Origin: Planctomycetota bacterium
GTDB taxonomy: Bacteria > Planctomycetota > UBA1135 > JADKAF01
Direction of reading: 5' to 3'
Assembly: GCA_016719295.1 (NCBI GenBank)
Contig: JADKAF010000001.1
Span: 434,001 to 498,000, forward strand
DNA length: 64,000 nt
Positions 44,647-52,862 of this stretch are shown one piece after another; position 1 is the first letter of the stretch, and each line of letters starts with the position of its first letter. A model generated the notes under the pieces. The model made no database searches. It had not been told where the DNA came from and saw only the letters and a program-made list of their open reading frames with translations. The position numbers were made by a program, and so were the translations under genes.

Positions 44647-45858
44647 TCAGCTCGCCGGCTCGGCTCCGGGAGCCGTGGCTCCCTCGCCTTCGCCGTGCGG
44701 CAGCATACTCGAAGGGGGCGCGGAGCTGTGGGCGCCGCCATCCCCGTGTTCTGCGTTCTCGGGCTCGGCGCCGGAGCCCGCGTAGGCGGGCTCGGCTTCG
44801 GCCTCGTTGTCTTCCTGGAGCGAAGCATCCTCGAGCGAATCTTCCTCGGGCGAAGCGCCCTCCGTCGCGGCGGGCGCAGCGCCTTCGCCGCCGCCGGCGA
44901 TCTCGGCTTCGATCTCCGCGCGCGTCTTGATGTCGATCTCCCAGCGGCACAGCGCCGAGGCCAAGCGGACGTTCTGCCCGCGGCGGCCGATCGCCAGCGA
45001 TTGCTGGTCCTCGTCCACGATCACGGTGACGCGCCGCGTGTCCGGATCGGGGTAGATGTCGTCGAGATCGATCTCCGCGGGCTTCAGGGCGTTCTTGACC
45101 AGCATCTCGAGCGAGTCGCTCCAGCGGATGATGTCGATCCTCTCGCCGTTCAGCTCGTCGATGATCGACTTGATGCGCGAGCCGCGGATGCCGACGCAGG
45201 CCCCGACGCAGTCGATCTTCGCATCGGTGGACGAGACCGCGATCTTCGTGCGATAGCCGGGCTCGCGAACGACCGAGCGGATGTGGATGATCCCCTCGTC
45301 GATCTCGGGGACCTCGATCTCGAAGAGCCGCGCCACGAGGTCGGGGTTCGAGCGCGAGAGGATGATGCGGACGCGCTGCCCGACCTTCTTGACGTCGTAG
45401 ATGAGGCAGCGGATCGCGTCGCCGGGCTTGTAGTTCTCGCCGCGGATGCGCTGGTCGCGGGGGATGATGCCCTCCACGCGGTTGTTCAGATCCACGACGA
45501 TCGTGTCGCCCTCGAACTTGGAGACGCGACCCATCACGATCTCGCCGCGCTGCTGCGAGTACTGATGCAGGACGTTGTCCTGCTCGGCCTCGCGGACCTT
45601 CTGGTGGAAGATCTGCTTCGCGGTCTGAGCGGCGATGCGGCCCATGATCTCCGGCGCGACCTCGTACTCCTCGTCGCCGCGCTTCAGCTCCATCTCGCCG
45701 GTCTTGCGGTCGATCTTGATGTCGAAGTCGTCCTCGAGGTGCAGGTGCTTCCGCGCCGCCGTGGTCATGGCGGACTCCAGCGCATCGAAGAGCAGATCGC
45801 GGTCGATGCCCTTCTCGCGGTGGATCGCGTCGATGAGTCGCAGGAGTTCGTTGGCCAT
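44647..45858 (-). CDS. nusA: Transcription termination/antitermination factor NusA
   Basis: 403 residues. The N-terminal RNAP-binding domain (about 1-130, ELLRLIDAIHREKGIDRDLL), S1 domain (about 135-200, GEIVMGRVSKFEGDTIVVDL) and two KH domains (GACVGIRGSRIKSIIDEL, LAIGRRGQNVRLASAL) are complete. The tail after about 340 is acidic/Ala-rich and lacks recognisable AR repeats. The usual upstream neighbour rimP is not present, only a 5' region with 15-bp repeats. Confidence 0.94.
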   Translation of the reverse strand: MANELLRLIDAIHREKGIDRDLLFDALESAMTTAARKHLHLEDDFDIKIDRKTGEMELKRGDEEYEVAPEIMGRIAAQTAKQIFHQKVREAEQDNVLHQYSQQRGEIVMGRVSKFEGDTIVVDLNNRVEGIIPRDQRIRGENYKPGDAIRCLIYDVKKVGQRVRIILSRSNPDLVARLFEIEVPEIDEGIIHIRSVVREPGYRTKIAVSSTDAKIDCVGACVGIRGSRIKSIIDELNGERIDIIRWSDSLEMLVKNALKPAEIDLDDIYPDPDTRRVTVIVDEDQQSLAIGRRGQNVRLASALCRWEIDIKTRAEIEAEIAGGGEGAAPAATEGASPEEDSLEDASLQEDNEAEAEPAYAGSGAEPENAEHGDGGAHSSAPPSSMLPHGEGEGATAPGAEPAS

Positions 45859-46387
45859 GATTCGCCTTGCCTACGTTCGTTTGGCCTGCTTCCGTCTGGC
45901 CTGCTGTCGTCTGGTCTGCTCTCGCCTGGCTCGCGTTCGCCGCTCGCGAGCTGCACTCGAGCAGCGAACTCCGCAGGCCTGAGGAAGGATCCGAGGCATG
46001 GCAAGCAGGCAAACTCACCGCGGGCGAAAGTCAAAGAAGGGTCCGCTCGTTGCCGACCGCGACTCGCGCGCTCGACATCGACGGCCCTTCTTCGCTTCGC
46101 GCCCGCGAGCGAGCGGTGCTCGTTCGCGACGCCGTTCCCTCGCGTGCCCCGCGTGCGCGCGCCGGACCCTTGGTCCAGCACCCGCCGTGCGCGAGGCTCC
46201 GCTCGGAGAATGAGGGGCGGGGAGTCTAGGCGCGCCGCGGCAGGGGCGTCAAGCTCGGCGGCCCCGTCGCGTCCTCCTAAGCTCTTTCTCCGGCGGACTC
46301 TGCGACGAAAGGCGGGGAGCCGTGCTAGAAGGGGCTAGAGGCCGCCGTGGCGCAGGTCGCGCGCGGGCTGGGATCACCCCGTCTCCG
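45859..46387. other. Divergent intergenic region upstream of nusA and of the HEAT/TPR-like gene
   Basis: About 530 bp with no convincing gene. The 15-bp repeats occupy the nusA side. Promoters for both divergent genes are expected here, but none was clear enough by eye to call. Confidence 0.5.
45864..45938. repeat. Five imperfect 15-bp tandem repeats in the nusA 5' region
   Basis: Consecutive 15-mers starting at 45864 with core (G)CCTGGCCTGC-like sequence, for example GTCTGGCCTGCTGTC and GTCTGGTCTGCTCTC, end 6 bp upstream of the nusA start codon in its direction. They could affect translation of the leader or be a simple slippage array. Confidence 0.6.
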
Positions 46388-48870
46388 ATGAGCTCCTTTC
46401 GTCCCTGCGGCCGCGCTTCGGCGCGCGAGTACTTTCGCGAGCGCGCGCCCGCGCTCGGCTTGAGCCTCCGCGGCCGAGCGGTCAGGCTCGTGGCTCTCGC
46501 GTTCGCGAGTGCGCTCGGCTTCGGCGCTCTCGTGCCGCCCGGCGCAGGCGCGCAAGAGGCTGGCCGCGGCGCTCCCGGCGGGCTCGGCGCGGCGGTCGAG
46601 CGCCTCCGAGCAACGAGCCCCGCGTCCGCGCCGAGGCCTTCGCCACCCTGGAGCGCGCCGGAGCCGAAGGGCTACGGGCGGCGTTCGCCGCCGCTTGGCC
46701 CGCGGAGCCCTGGGCCCGGCGCCTGCGCGTCGAGCTCTTCGCACGCGGGCCCGCGCTCGAGCTCCTCGCCGCCGTGGGGGAGCGGCGCGCGGACTCAGCC
46801 GCGGAGGTCCGCCGCGCCGTCGCCGACGCGCTCGGGGCGAGGGAGCTCTTCGGCAGCGGCGTCGAGCGCGAGGCCTGGCTGCTAGAGCTCGTGGAGGATC
46901 TGGAGCCCGACGTGCGCCGCTCGGCGCGGCAGGCCCTCGCCGCGATCGATCGCCCGGCCGCGGCCGAGGCGCTCGCCCGCGCTTATCGGGGGGCCGTGCG
47001 TCACGCGCGGGTAGACCTCCTCCGCGCGCTGTCCAGCCTGCGCTCTGCACGTCCGCTGCTGCTGGAGCTCCGCCGCCGCGTCGCTCCCTCCGATCGGGCC
47101 GCCCGCCTGGAGCTCGCCTATGCGCTGGGAGGGGCCGCGCTCCACGCGCAGAGCACCGGCCGCCTGGACGAGCTCGTCGACACCATCGCCGCGGAGCTCG
47201 GCGCCGCCGACGCCGAGCTGCGGGCCGGAGGCGAGTTCGCGGTGCGCTCGCTCGACTTCGAGCTGCGCGCCGCGCTCCAGTGGGAGCCCTTGGAGCAGGC
47301 GCTCGCGAGGCTGGTCGAGTGCGTTCCTCAGCGCGCTCTACCGCTGCAGCGACTCGCCGTGCTGCGCGCGTTCGATCCCGCCGGGCGGCATCCGCAAGGC
47401 GCCGAGTCCGCGGTCGAGCTCTGGCGTTCGCGCTGGCCGGACGCGCGTTTCACCGAGGGGCGTGAAGCGCGCCTCCAAGGCGGGCTCGCTCTCGGCCTCG
47501 GTGCCCTGCTGCGCGAGCAGCACGAGCTCGCCGCGCGTCACTTCCACGCCGTTGCCTCCGAGGTCGGTGTCGCGCTGCTGCGCTCGCCCGCCGATCGCTG
47601 GGGAGGCTGGGCCGTCGAGGGCGTGATCCGCGCCGAGGGCGAAGAAGAAGAGTCCTTCTTCTTCGACCCCGAGCTGTGGGAAGAGGAGATCGCGCGCCGC
47701 GGGCTCGAGCGCCGCCGCCCGGTCCATCACTTCGATCTCGTGCAGCGCGAGCTCGTGCGCGAGGAAGCGCGCGCGCGCTTCTTCGCCGCGCTGGTCGCCT
47801 GCCTCGATCCCGGCGTGGCCGTGGATCCCGCGGAGGAGATGCGCACCGCTCTGGAGCGCTTGCTCGAGGGCTACGCGCTCTCGGTGGCCATCGAAGGCTT
47901 CTCCTTCCGGTCCCAGGAGCGCCTGCCGAACTTCGGCGAGAACGTCGATCTCGTCTTCGAGGGCGAGACCGGGCTCTACGAGCTGCTCTACGCGCTCGCG
48001 CGCCGCGGGAGAACCGGGGAGCTGCCGGCGGCGCTCGAGCGTTTCGCCGCGCATTTCGAGGCCCAGGGCGCCTGGGCCGCGCGCGAGCTCGCGTCTCCGC
48101 GCGGATACGCGGAGGAGCCCGAGGTCCTCGACCTCGACACCTTCGTTCGCTACCGCCGCCGCAATCCGAGCCGCTTCCGCCTGGTCTGGGCACAGCTCCT
48201 CCTCGACTCCTGCGGCTCGCCCGACGCCGCGCAGCGCGTCTATGCCTCGGCGATCGAGGGCTACGGCGCCGCGACGCGCGATTGGCCGTGGGCGGCGCGC
48301 CTCGAGGCACAAGCCGTGCAGGGCCTCGCGAGCTGTCACATGGCGCGGCGCGACTCCGACGCGGTGGAGCTCGCTCTCGCTCGCGGGCTCGCGCGCCTCG
48401 AGGATCTGCAGCGGACGCTGGAGCGCACCGACGGTCCCGGTGGAGGCGATTGGCTGCGCGCCGATCTCGCCGCCCTGTGGGTGTCGCGCGCGGTGAACGA
48501 GAACGTCCTGCGCGGCGACCCCGCGCAAGGCATGGCGCACATCCGGCGCGCGCTCGAGCTGGACCCTTCCGACTTCAACTGGGTACTGGCCGCGTGCTAT
48601 CACGCACGCGCGGGCCGCGCCGAGGAAGCGCGGGCGATCCTCGCGCGCGTCCCGCCCCAGCCCGCCATGGCCTACAACCGCGGCTGCACGCTCGCGCTGC
48701 TCGGCGCGGCCGAGGAAGCTCTGGTCTGGCTCGAGGTCGACCTGCGCGAGAACCATCTCTCGGCGGCCTCGAAACAGCAGCAAGCGAGCTGGGCTTGGGG
48801 CGATCCCGATCTGCGCGGACTGCACGGCGATCCGCGCTTCGAGGCGCTCTACGGCCCGCGCTCGCGCTGA
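46388..48870 (+). CDS. Secreted HEAT/TPR-like repeat protein with apparent frameshift
   Basis: An N-terminal signal peptide (RLVALAFASALGFGALVPPGA) begins at the ATG 46388 and leads into GLGAAVERLR. From 46609 the matching sequence continues in another frame (SNEPRVRAEAFATLERAGAE) and runs to 48870, giving about 750 residues more. One base appears missing near 46606-46609. Without it, translation could begin only at GTG 46774 and lose the signal peptide. The body has HEAT-like helices early (VRRAVADALGARELF, DVRRSARQALAAI) and TPR-like helices late (AHIRRALELDPSDFNWVL, ARAEEARAILARVPPQPAM). Function is unknown; it is probably periplasmic. Confidence 0.7.
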
Positions 48871-48923
48871 GCGTCTCCGCCGCACTTCCGCCTCTCCCTC
48901 CCGAGCATCGAAGGTCCTTGCCC

Positions 48924-50123
48924 TTGTCCTTGCCCGTCGTACGTCTGCGTCCGAGCGCGAAGCTCCGCCTGCGCTCCGCTCATCCTTGGATCTACCGCGA
49001 CGACATCGAGGAGCGCGGCGGCATCGCGGCCGGCGCCGTCGTCGTCGAGCGCGAAGGCGGTGCGGTGCATGGCGTCGCGCTCTATTCGCCGCAGAGCCGC
49101 ATCGCGCTGCGCTGGCTGCTGAGAGGCAAGGGCCCGCACGATGCGTTCGACCTCGCCGCGCTGATCCGCACGCGCGTGCTCGAGGCGGCTGCGCGCCGCG
49201 CCGGGCTCGCGCGCGAGAGCTCTCAGCTGCGCCTCGTCGCCAGCGAGGCCGACGGCGTGCCGGGCCTGATCATCGATCGCTACGACACGGTCGCGGCGCT
49301 GCAGGTGACGAACGCCGCGCTCGAGCCGTTGATCCCCATGCTCGCGGATCTCCTGGTGCAGGAGCTGGGCTGCAGCGCCGTCGTCGAGCGCGACGAGGTA
49401 CAAGTGCGCAAGCTCGAAGGCCTGGAGCTGCGCTCCGGCGTGCTGCGCGGCAGCGTCAGCGGACCGATCGAGGTGCGCGAAGGCGAGGTGCGCTGCGCCG
49501 TCGACGTGCTCGCCGGCCAGAAGACCGGCGCGTTCCTCGATCAACGCCAGAACCACTTGGCCTTCGGTGCGCAGGTGCGCGCACGCGGTGCTCGCACGGT
49601 CCTCGACGCGTTCTGCCACGACGGCCTCTTCGGGCTGCAGGCGCTGGCGGGCGGCGCCGAGCAGGTGATCTTCCTCGACAGCTCCGTGCCGGCGCTGGAG
49701 CGGGTGCAGCAGAACCTCGCGCGCAACGGCTTCGGCGAGCGCAGCGGCATCGAGCGCAAGGCGGCCAACGCGTTCCACGAGCTGCGAGCCCTGCGCGAGG
49801 CGGGGGCGCGCTTCGATGCGATCGCGCTCGATCCGCCGGCGTTCGCGAAGAGCCGCCAGGAAGTGCAAGCGGCGTGGCGCGGCTATCGCGAGATCAACGG
49901 GCAAGCGCTGCGGCTGCTGAACCCCGGCGGCGTGCTCTGGACCTGCTCGTGCTCCTACAACCTGTCACCGGCCGATTTCGAAGAGGTCGTGCGCGAGGCC
50001 GCGGCCGACGCGGATCGCCGCGTCCTGCTGCGCGAGATCCGCGGGCAGGCGGACGATCATCCGGTGCTGCTCACCTTGCCCGAGTCGCGGTATCTGAAGT
50101 GCCTCGTGCTCGAGGCTCCGTGA
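48924..50123 (+). CDS. RlmI-like class I SAM-dependent 23S rRNA methyltransferase
   Basis: 399 residues from a TTG (three in-frame TTGs lie at 48918, 48924 and 48930; GAAGG is 9 bases before 48924). PUA-like N-terminus (RLRSAHPWIYRDDI) then a Rossmann methyltransferase: DAFCHDGLFGLQAL (motif I), the IALDPPAFAKSR motif IV, and CSCSYNLSPADFEEV. This pattern fits the RlmI/RlmK family that makes m5C in 23S rRNA; the exact base is not assignable. It ends 106 bp before thiS. Confidence 0.85.
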   Translation: MSLPVVRLRPSAKLRLRSAHPWIYRDDIEERGGIAAGAVVVEREGGAVHGVALYSPQSRIALRWLLRGKGPHDAFDLAALIRTRVLEAAARRAGLARESSQLRLVASEADGVPGLIIDRYDTVAALQVTNAALEPLIPMLADLLVQELGCSAVVERDEVQVRKLEGLELRSGVLRGSVSGPIEVREGEVRCAVDVLAGQKTGAFLDQRQNHLAFGAQVRARGARTVLDAFCHDGLFGLQALAGGAEQVIFLDSSVPALERVQQNLARNGFGERSGIERKAANAFHELRALREAGARFDAIALDPPAFAKSRQEVQAAWRGYREINGQALRLLNPGGVLWTCSCSYNLSPADFEEVVREAAADADRRVLLREIRGQADDHPVLLTLPESRYLKCLVLEAP

Positions 50124-50229
50124 GCCGCGGCCCTCTGCGCGCGGGCGCGCCCTGGAATCCGCGGCGCGCTTCGCTCAACCTGGCACCGCCGCGCGGGCTC
50201 CCCGGCGCGGTCGATCCCGGAGCCGCGGC

Positions 50230-50430
50230 TTGAAGATCATCGTGAACGGCGAGGAGCGCGAGGTCGCTCCCGAAACCACGCTCGAGCAGCTCCTGCGCGT
50301 GCTCGCGCTGGATCGCGGCAGCGTCGCGATCGAGGTGAACGGCGCCCTCGTGCCCCGCGCGCGTTTCGCGGAGCGAGCGCTGCAGCCGGGAGATCGTCTC
50401 GAGATCGTGACCTTCGTCGGCGGCGGCTAG
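50230..50430 (+). CDS. thiS: Sulfur carrier protein ThiS
   Basis: 66-residue ubiquitin-like protein with the C-terminal Gly-Gly that is thiocarboxylated to give sulfur for thiazole synthesis in vitamin B1 production. Starts at TTG with MKIIVNGEEREVA; ends EIVTFVGGG. It lies 33 bp upstream of thiG, its direct partner. No TPP riboswitch-like leader was seen in the 106 bp upstream. Confidence 0.92.
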   Translation: MKIIVNGEEREVAPETTLEQLLRVLALDRGSVAIEVNGALVPRARFAERALQPGDRLEIVTFVGGG

Positions 50431-50463
50431 CTCCCGAGCCACGCGCGCGGACACCCACTACTC

Positions 50464-51345
50464 ATGCAGCACAGCCCAGAGAACTCGAGCGCGACCGGCG
50501 CGGCGCAAGCACCGCGCGGCACCCTCGGCGAGGATTGGCGCGACGAGGATTTGGTCCTCGGGCGCTTTCGCTTCCGCTCGCGCCTGCTCGTCGGCACGGG
50601 CAAGTACGCGTCGCTCGAGGAGAGCGATCAAGCGCTCGCCGCCTCCGGCAGCGAGTGCGTGACCGTGGCGCTGCGGCGCATCGATCTCCACGCGCCGCCG
50701 CCGCCCGGCGGCAGCTTGCTCGAGCGCCTGCGTCGCGGCGGCTACACGATCCTGCCGAACACCGCGGGCTGCTACTCGGCAGTGGAGGCGATTCGCACGA
50801 GCGTGCTCGCGCGCGAGATCCTCGGCACCGAGCTCGTGAAGCTCGAGGTGCTCGGCGATCCGCGGACGCTGCTCCCCGATCCGGTCGAGACGCTGGTCGC
50901 GACGAAGGAGCTCGTGGCGCAGGGCTTCTGCGTCCTGGTCTACGCTTCCGACGATCCGATCCTCGCGAAGCGCTTGGAGCAAGCGGGTGCGACCTCGGTC
51001 ATGCCCGCGGGCTCGCCGATCGGCTCGGGCCAGGGGATCCTGAACCCGAACAACCTGCGCATCATCCTCGAGTCGGTGCAGGTGCCCGTGATCGTCGATG
51101 CCGGGCTCGGCACCGCGTCGGACGTGGCGTTCGCGATGGAGCTCGGCGCCTCCGGCGTGCTGCTCAACAGCGCGATCGCCGGCGCGCGCCAGCCCGTGCT
51201 GATGGCTCGCGCGATGCGCCTCGCCTGCGAGGCCGGGCGTCAGGCGTTCGTGGCAGGGCGCATCCCGAAGCGCTTGCACGCGAGCGCGTCGAGCCCGCTC
51301 GACGGCGTCTCGCCGAGCAGCACGTCCAGCGGCTCGCGCGCTTAG
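50464..51345 (+). CDS. thiG: Thiazole synthase ThiG
   Basis: 293-residue TIM-barrel enzyme that forms thiazole phosphate from deoxyxylulose phosphate, ThiS-thiocarboxylate and a glycine imine. Motifs: FRSRLLVGTGKYAS near the start, ILPNTAGCYSAVEA, LVKLEVLGD (catalytic Lys), MPAGSPIGSGQG and VDAGLGTASDVAFAMELGA. The family is about 255-265 residues; the extra N-terminal stretch (about 28) and the Ser-rich tail are additional. The thiF, thiH/thiO genes are not nearby. Confidence 0.94.
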   Translation: MQHSPENSSATGAAQAPRGTLGEDWRDEDLVLGRFRFRSRLLVGTGKYASLEESDQALAASGSECVTVALRRIDLHAPPPPGGSLLERLRRGGYTILPNTAGCYSAVEAIRTSVLAREILGTELVKLEVLGDPRTLLPDPVETLVATKELVAQGFCVLVYASDDPILAKRLEQAGATSVMPAGSPIGSGQGILNPNNLRIILESVQVPVIVDAGLGTASDVAFAMELGASGVLLNSAIAGARQPVLMARAMRLACEAGRQAFVAGRIPKRLHASASSPLDGVSPSSTSSGSRA

Positions 51346-51357
51346 AAGAAGTCGCGC

Positions 51358-52185
51358 ATGCTTCACGCGTTGCTCAGCTCGCCGCTCGCGGCGCTCTTGC
51401 TCGCCGCGGTCCTGCTCGCGGGATTGCGCGTCGCGGCGGATCGGCTGACGCCGTGGCGAGCGTGCAGCGACGTGCCGTGGGGGCTGCGCGATCTCCTGAT
51501 CGGAGCCTGCCTCTTCTTCGGCGCGCTGATCGGGCTGCAGAGCTTCGCGCTCGCGCTGCAGCATCCGGACCTCCCGGAGCGGCGCTTGCCGGTGGCCACG
51601 GCGAGCGCGATCCAGGTCGGAGCTCAGTCGATCGCGCTGATCTTCATCTGCGCCTGCGCGCGGCGCGGTGGCGCGCGGTCCGCGCTCCCGCGGCTCGGCT
51701 TCGCGCGCGGCGGCGATGGGCGGGCGCTCGCGCTCGGGCTCCTCGCCTTCGTCGCCGCCGTCCCGCTCGTGCAAGGGCTCTTCGGGCTCTGGTCGGAGGT
51801 CTGGCTCGCGCTGCGCGGCGAAGGGCTGCCGCGGCAGGAGACGCTGGAGCGCGTGCGCTCGCTCGACGATCCTCTCGCGAGCCTCTTCGTGCATGCGGTC
51901 GCGGGGGTCTTCGCGCCCGTCGCGGAGGAGATCGCCTGGCGCGGCTTCGTGCAGCCGGTGTGCGTGCGCGCGCTCGGCTCGCTCCGCGGCATCGCCCTCA
52001 CGGCCCTGCTCTTCGTCGTGATGGGGCACGGCCAGGAGGTCTACCTGCCGCTCTTCGGCTTCGCGCTCCTGCTCGGCTGGCTCTACGATCGAAGCGGGCG
52101 ACTCGCGGCGCCGATCGCTCTGCACGCGGCGCTGAATCTCTCCACGCTGTTCCTGCCCGTGCTCTTCGAGAGCTCGGGCTCCTGA
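51358..52185 (+). CDS. CPBP family intramembrane metalloprotease (CAAX protease-like)
   Basis: 275-residue polytopic membrane protein with about six to eight hydrophobic segments. CPBP motifs: AEEIAWRGFVQP (EExxxR), GHGQEVYLPLFGF with His, and APIALHAALNL (HxxxN). These residues form the metal site of Rce1-type intramembrane proteases. Substrate unknown. Starts 12 bp after thiG. Confidence 0.85.
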   Translation: MLHALLSSPLAALLLAAVLLAGLRVAADRLTPWRACSDVPWGLRDLLIGACLFFGALIGLQSFALALQHPDLPERRLPVATASAIQVGAQSIALIFICACARRGGARSALPRLGFARGGDGRALALGLLAFVAAVPLVQGLFGLWSEVWLALRGEGLPRQETLERVRSLDDPLASLFVHAVAGVFAPVAEEIAWRGFVQPVCVRALGSLRGIALTALLFVVMGHGQEVYLPLFGFALLLGWLYDRSGRLAAPIALHAALNLSTLFLPVLFESSGS

Positions 52186-52214
52186 GCGTCGCATCGCGGC
52201 GAACTCTCGACTCC

Positions 52215-52715
52215 ATGCTCCACCCTCAGCGCGGGCGCTTCGCCCGCATCGGCGCCGCCTTCGCGGCCGACAACGCGACGCTCACGGGCGAGATCGAGCT
52301 CGGCGAGGGCGCGAATATCTGGTTCGGCTGCGTCCTGCGCGGCGACGACGCCCCGCTCTCGATCGGCGCCGACACGAACGTGCAGGATCTGAGCATGATC
52401 CATGCCGACCCCCTCGTGCCGAACCGGATCGGCGCGCGCGTGACCATCGGGCACCGCGCGATCCTGCACGGGGCGCTCGTCGAGGATGAATGCCTGATCG
52501 CCATGGGAGCGATCCTCCTCGGCGGCTCGCGGATCGGCGCGGGCTCCATCGTGGCGGCGGGGGCGGTCGTGAAGGAGAACCTGGTCGTGCCGCCGCGCTC
52601 GCTGGTCGTAGGCATCCCAGGGCGGATCGTCCGGGAGCTCGGGGAGAAGGAGCGCCAGGCCATCCTGCACAGCGCCGCGGAGTACCGGCGCAAGGTCGAG
52701 CTCTACCTGCCCTGA
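52215..52715 (+). CDS. Gamma-carbonic-anhydrase-like hexapeptide protein
   Basis: 166-residue left-handed beta-helix protein. Hexapeptide pattern (TLTGEIELGEGANIWFG, IGADTNVQDLSMIHADPL) and three histidines IHAD, GHRAILH that correspond to the zinc ligands of gamma carbonic anhydrases; the usual GCH-type Cys after the last His is replaced by Ala (HGALVED). The enzyme could hydrate CO2, but many relatives bind CoA or act otherwise. The 30-bp gap to the CPBP gene suggests one transcript. Confidence 0.85.
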   Translation: MLHPQRGRFARIGAAFAADNATLTGEIELGEGANIWFGCVLRGDDAPLSIGADTNVQDLSMIHADPLVPNRIGARVTIGHRAILHGALVEDECLIAMGAILLGGSRIGAGSIVAAGAVVKENLVVPPRSLVVGIPGRIVRELGEKERQAILHSAAEYRRKVELYLP

Positions 52716-52774
52716 GCTCCGGCGGCTCCCAGCGCGAGCGACGCGCGTGCGATCGCCCGCGAGTGGGCTCGACG

Positions 52775-52804
52775 TTGGGCAAGCCGCGCGCTACGGGGTA
52801 CGCT
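52775..52804 (+). promoter_or_regulatory. Possible promoter of the FG-GAP lipoprotein gene
   Basis: TTGGGC at 52775-52780 and TACGCT at 52799-52804 with an 18-bp spacer, 58 bp before the ATG. Weak match, listed as a candidate only. Confidence 0.25.
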
Positions 52805-52862
52805 TGGAGCGCAGTCCTGCCGCTCTCCCCCCGGTCCGCCCTCTCGAGCTTCGGATCCCTCG

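Noticed and set aside
50124..50229. TPP riboswitch upstream of thiS-thiG
   Set aside because: The thi-box core (CTGAGA and the ACCTGATCTGG-like block) is not present in these 106 bp.
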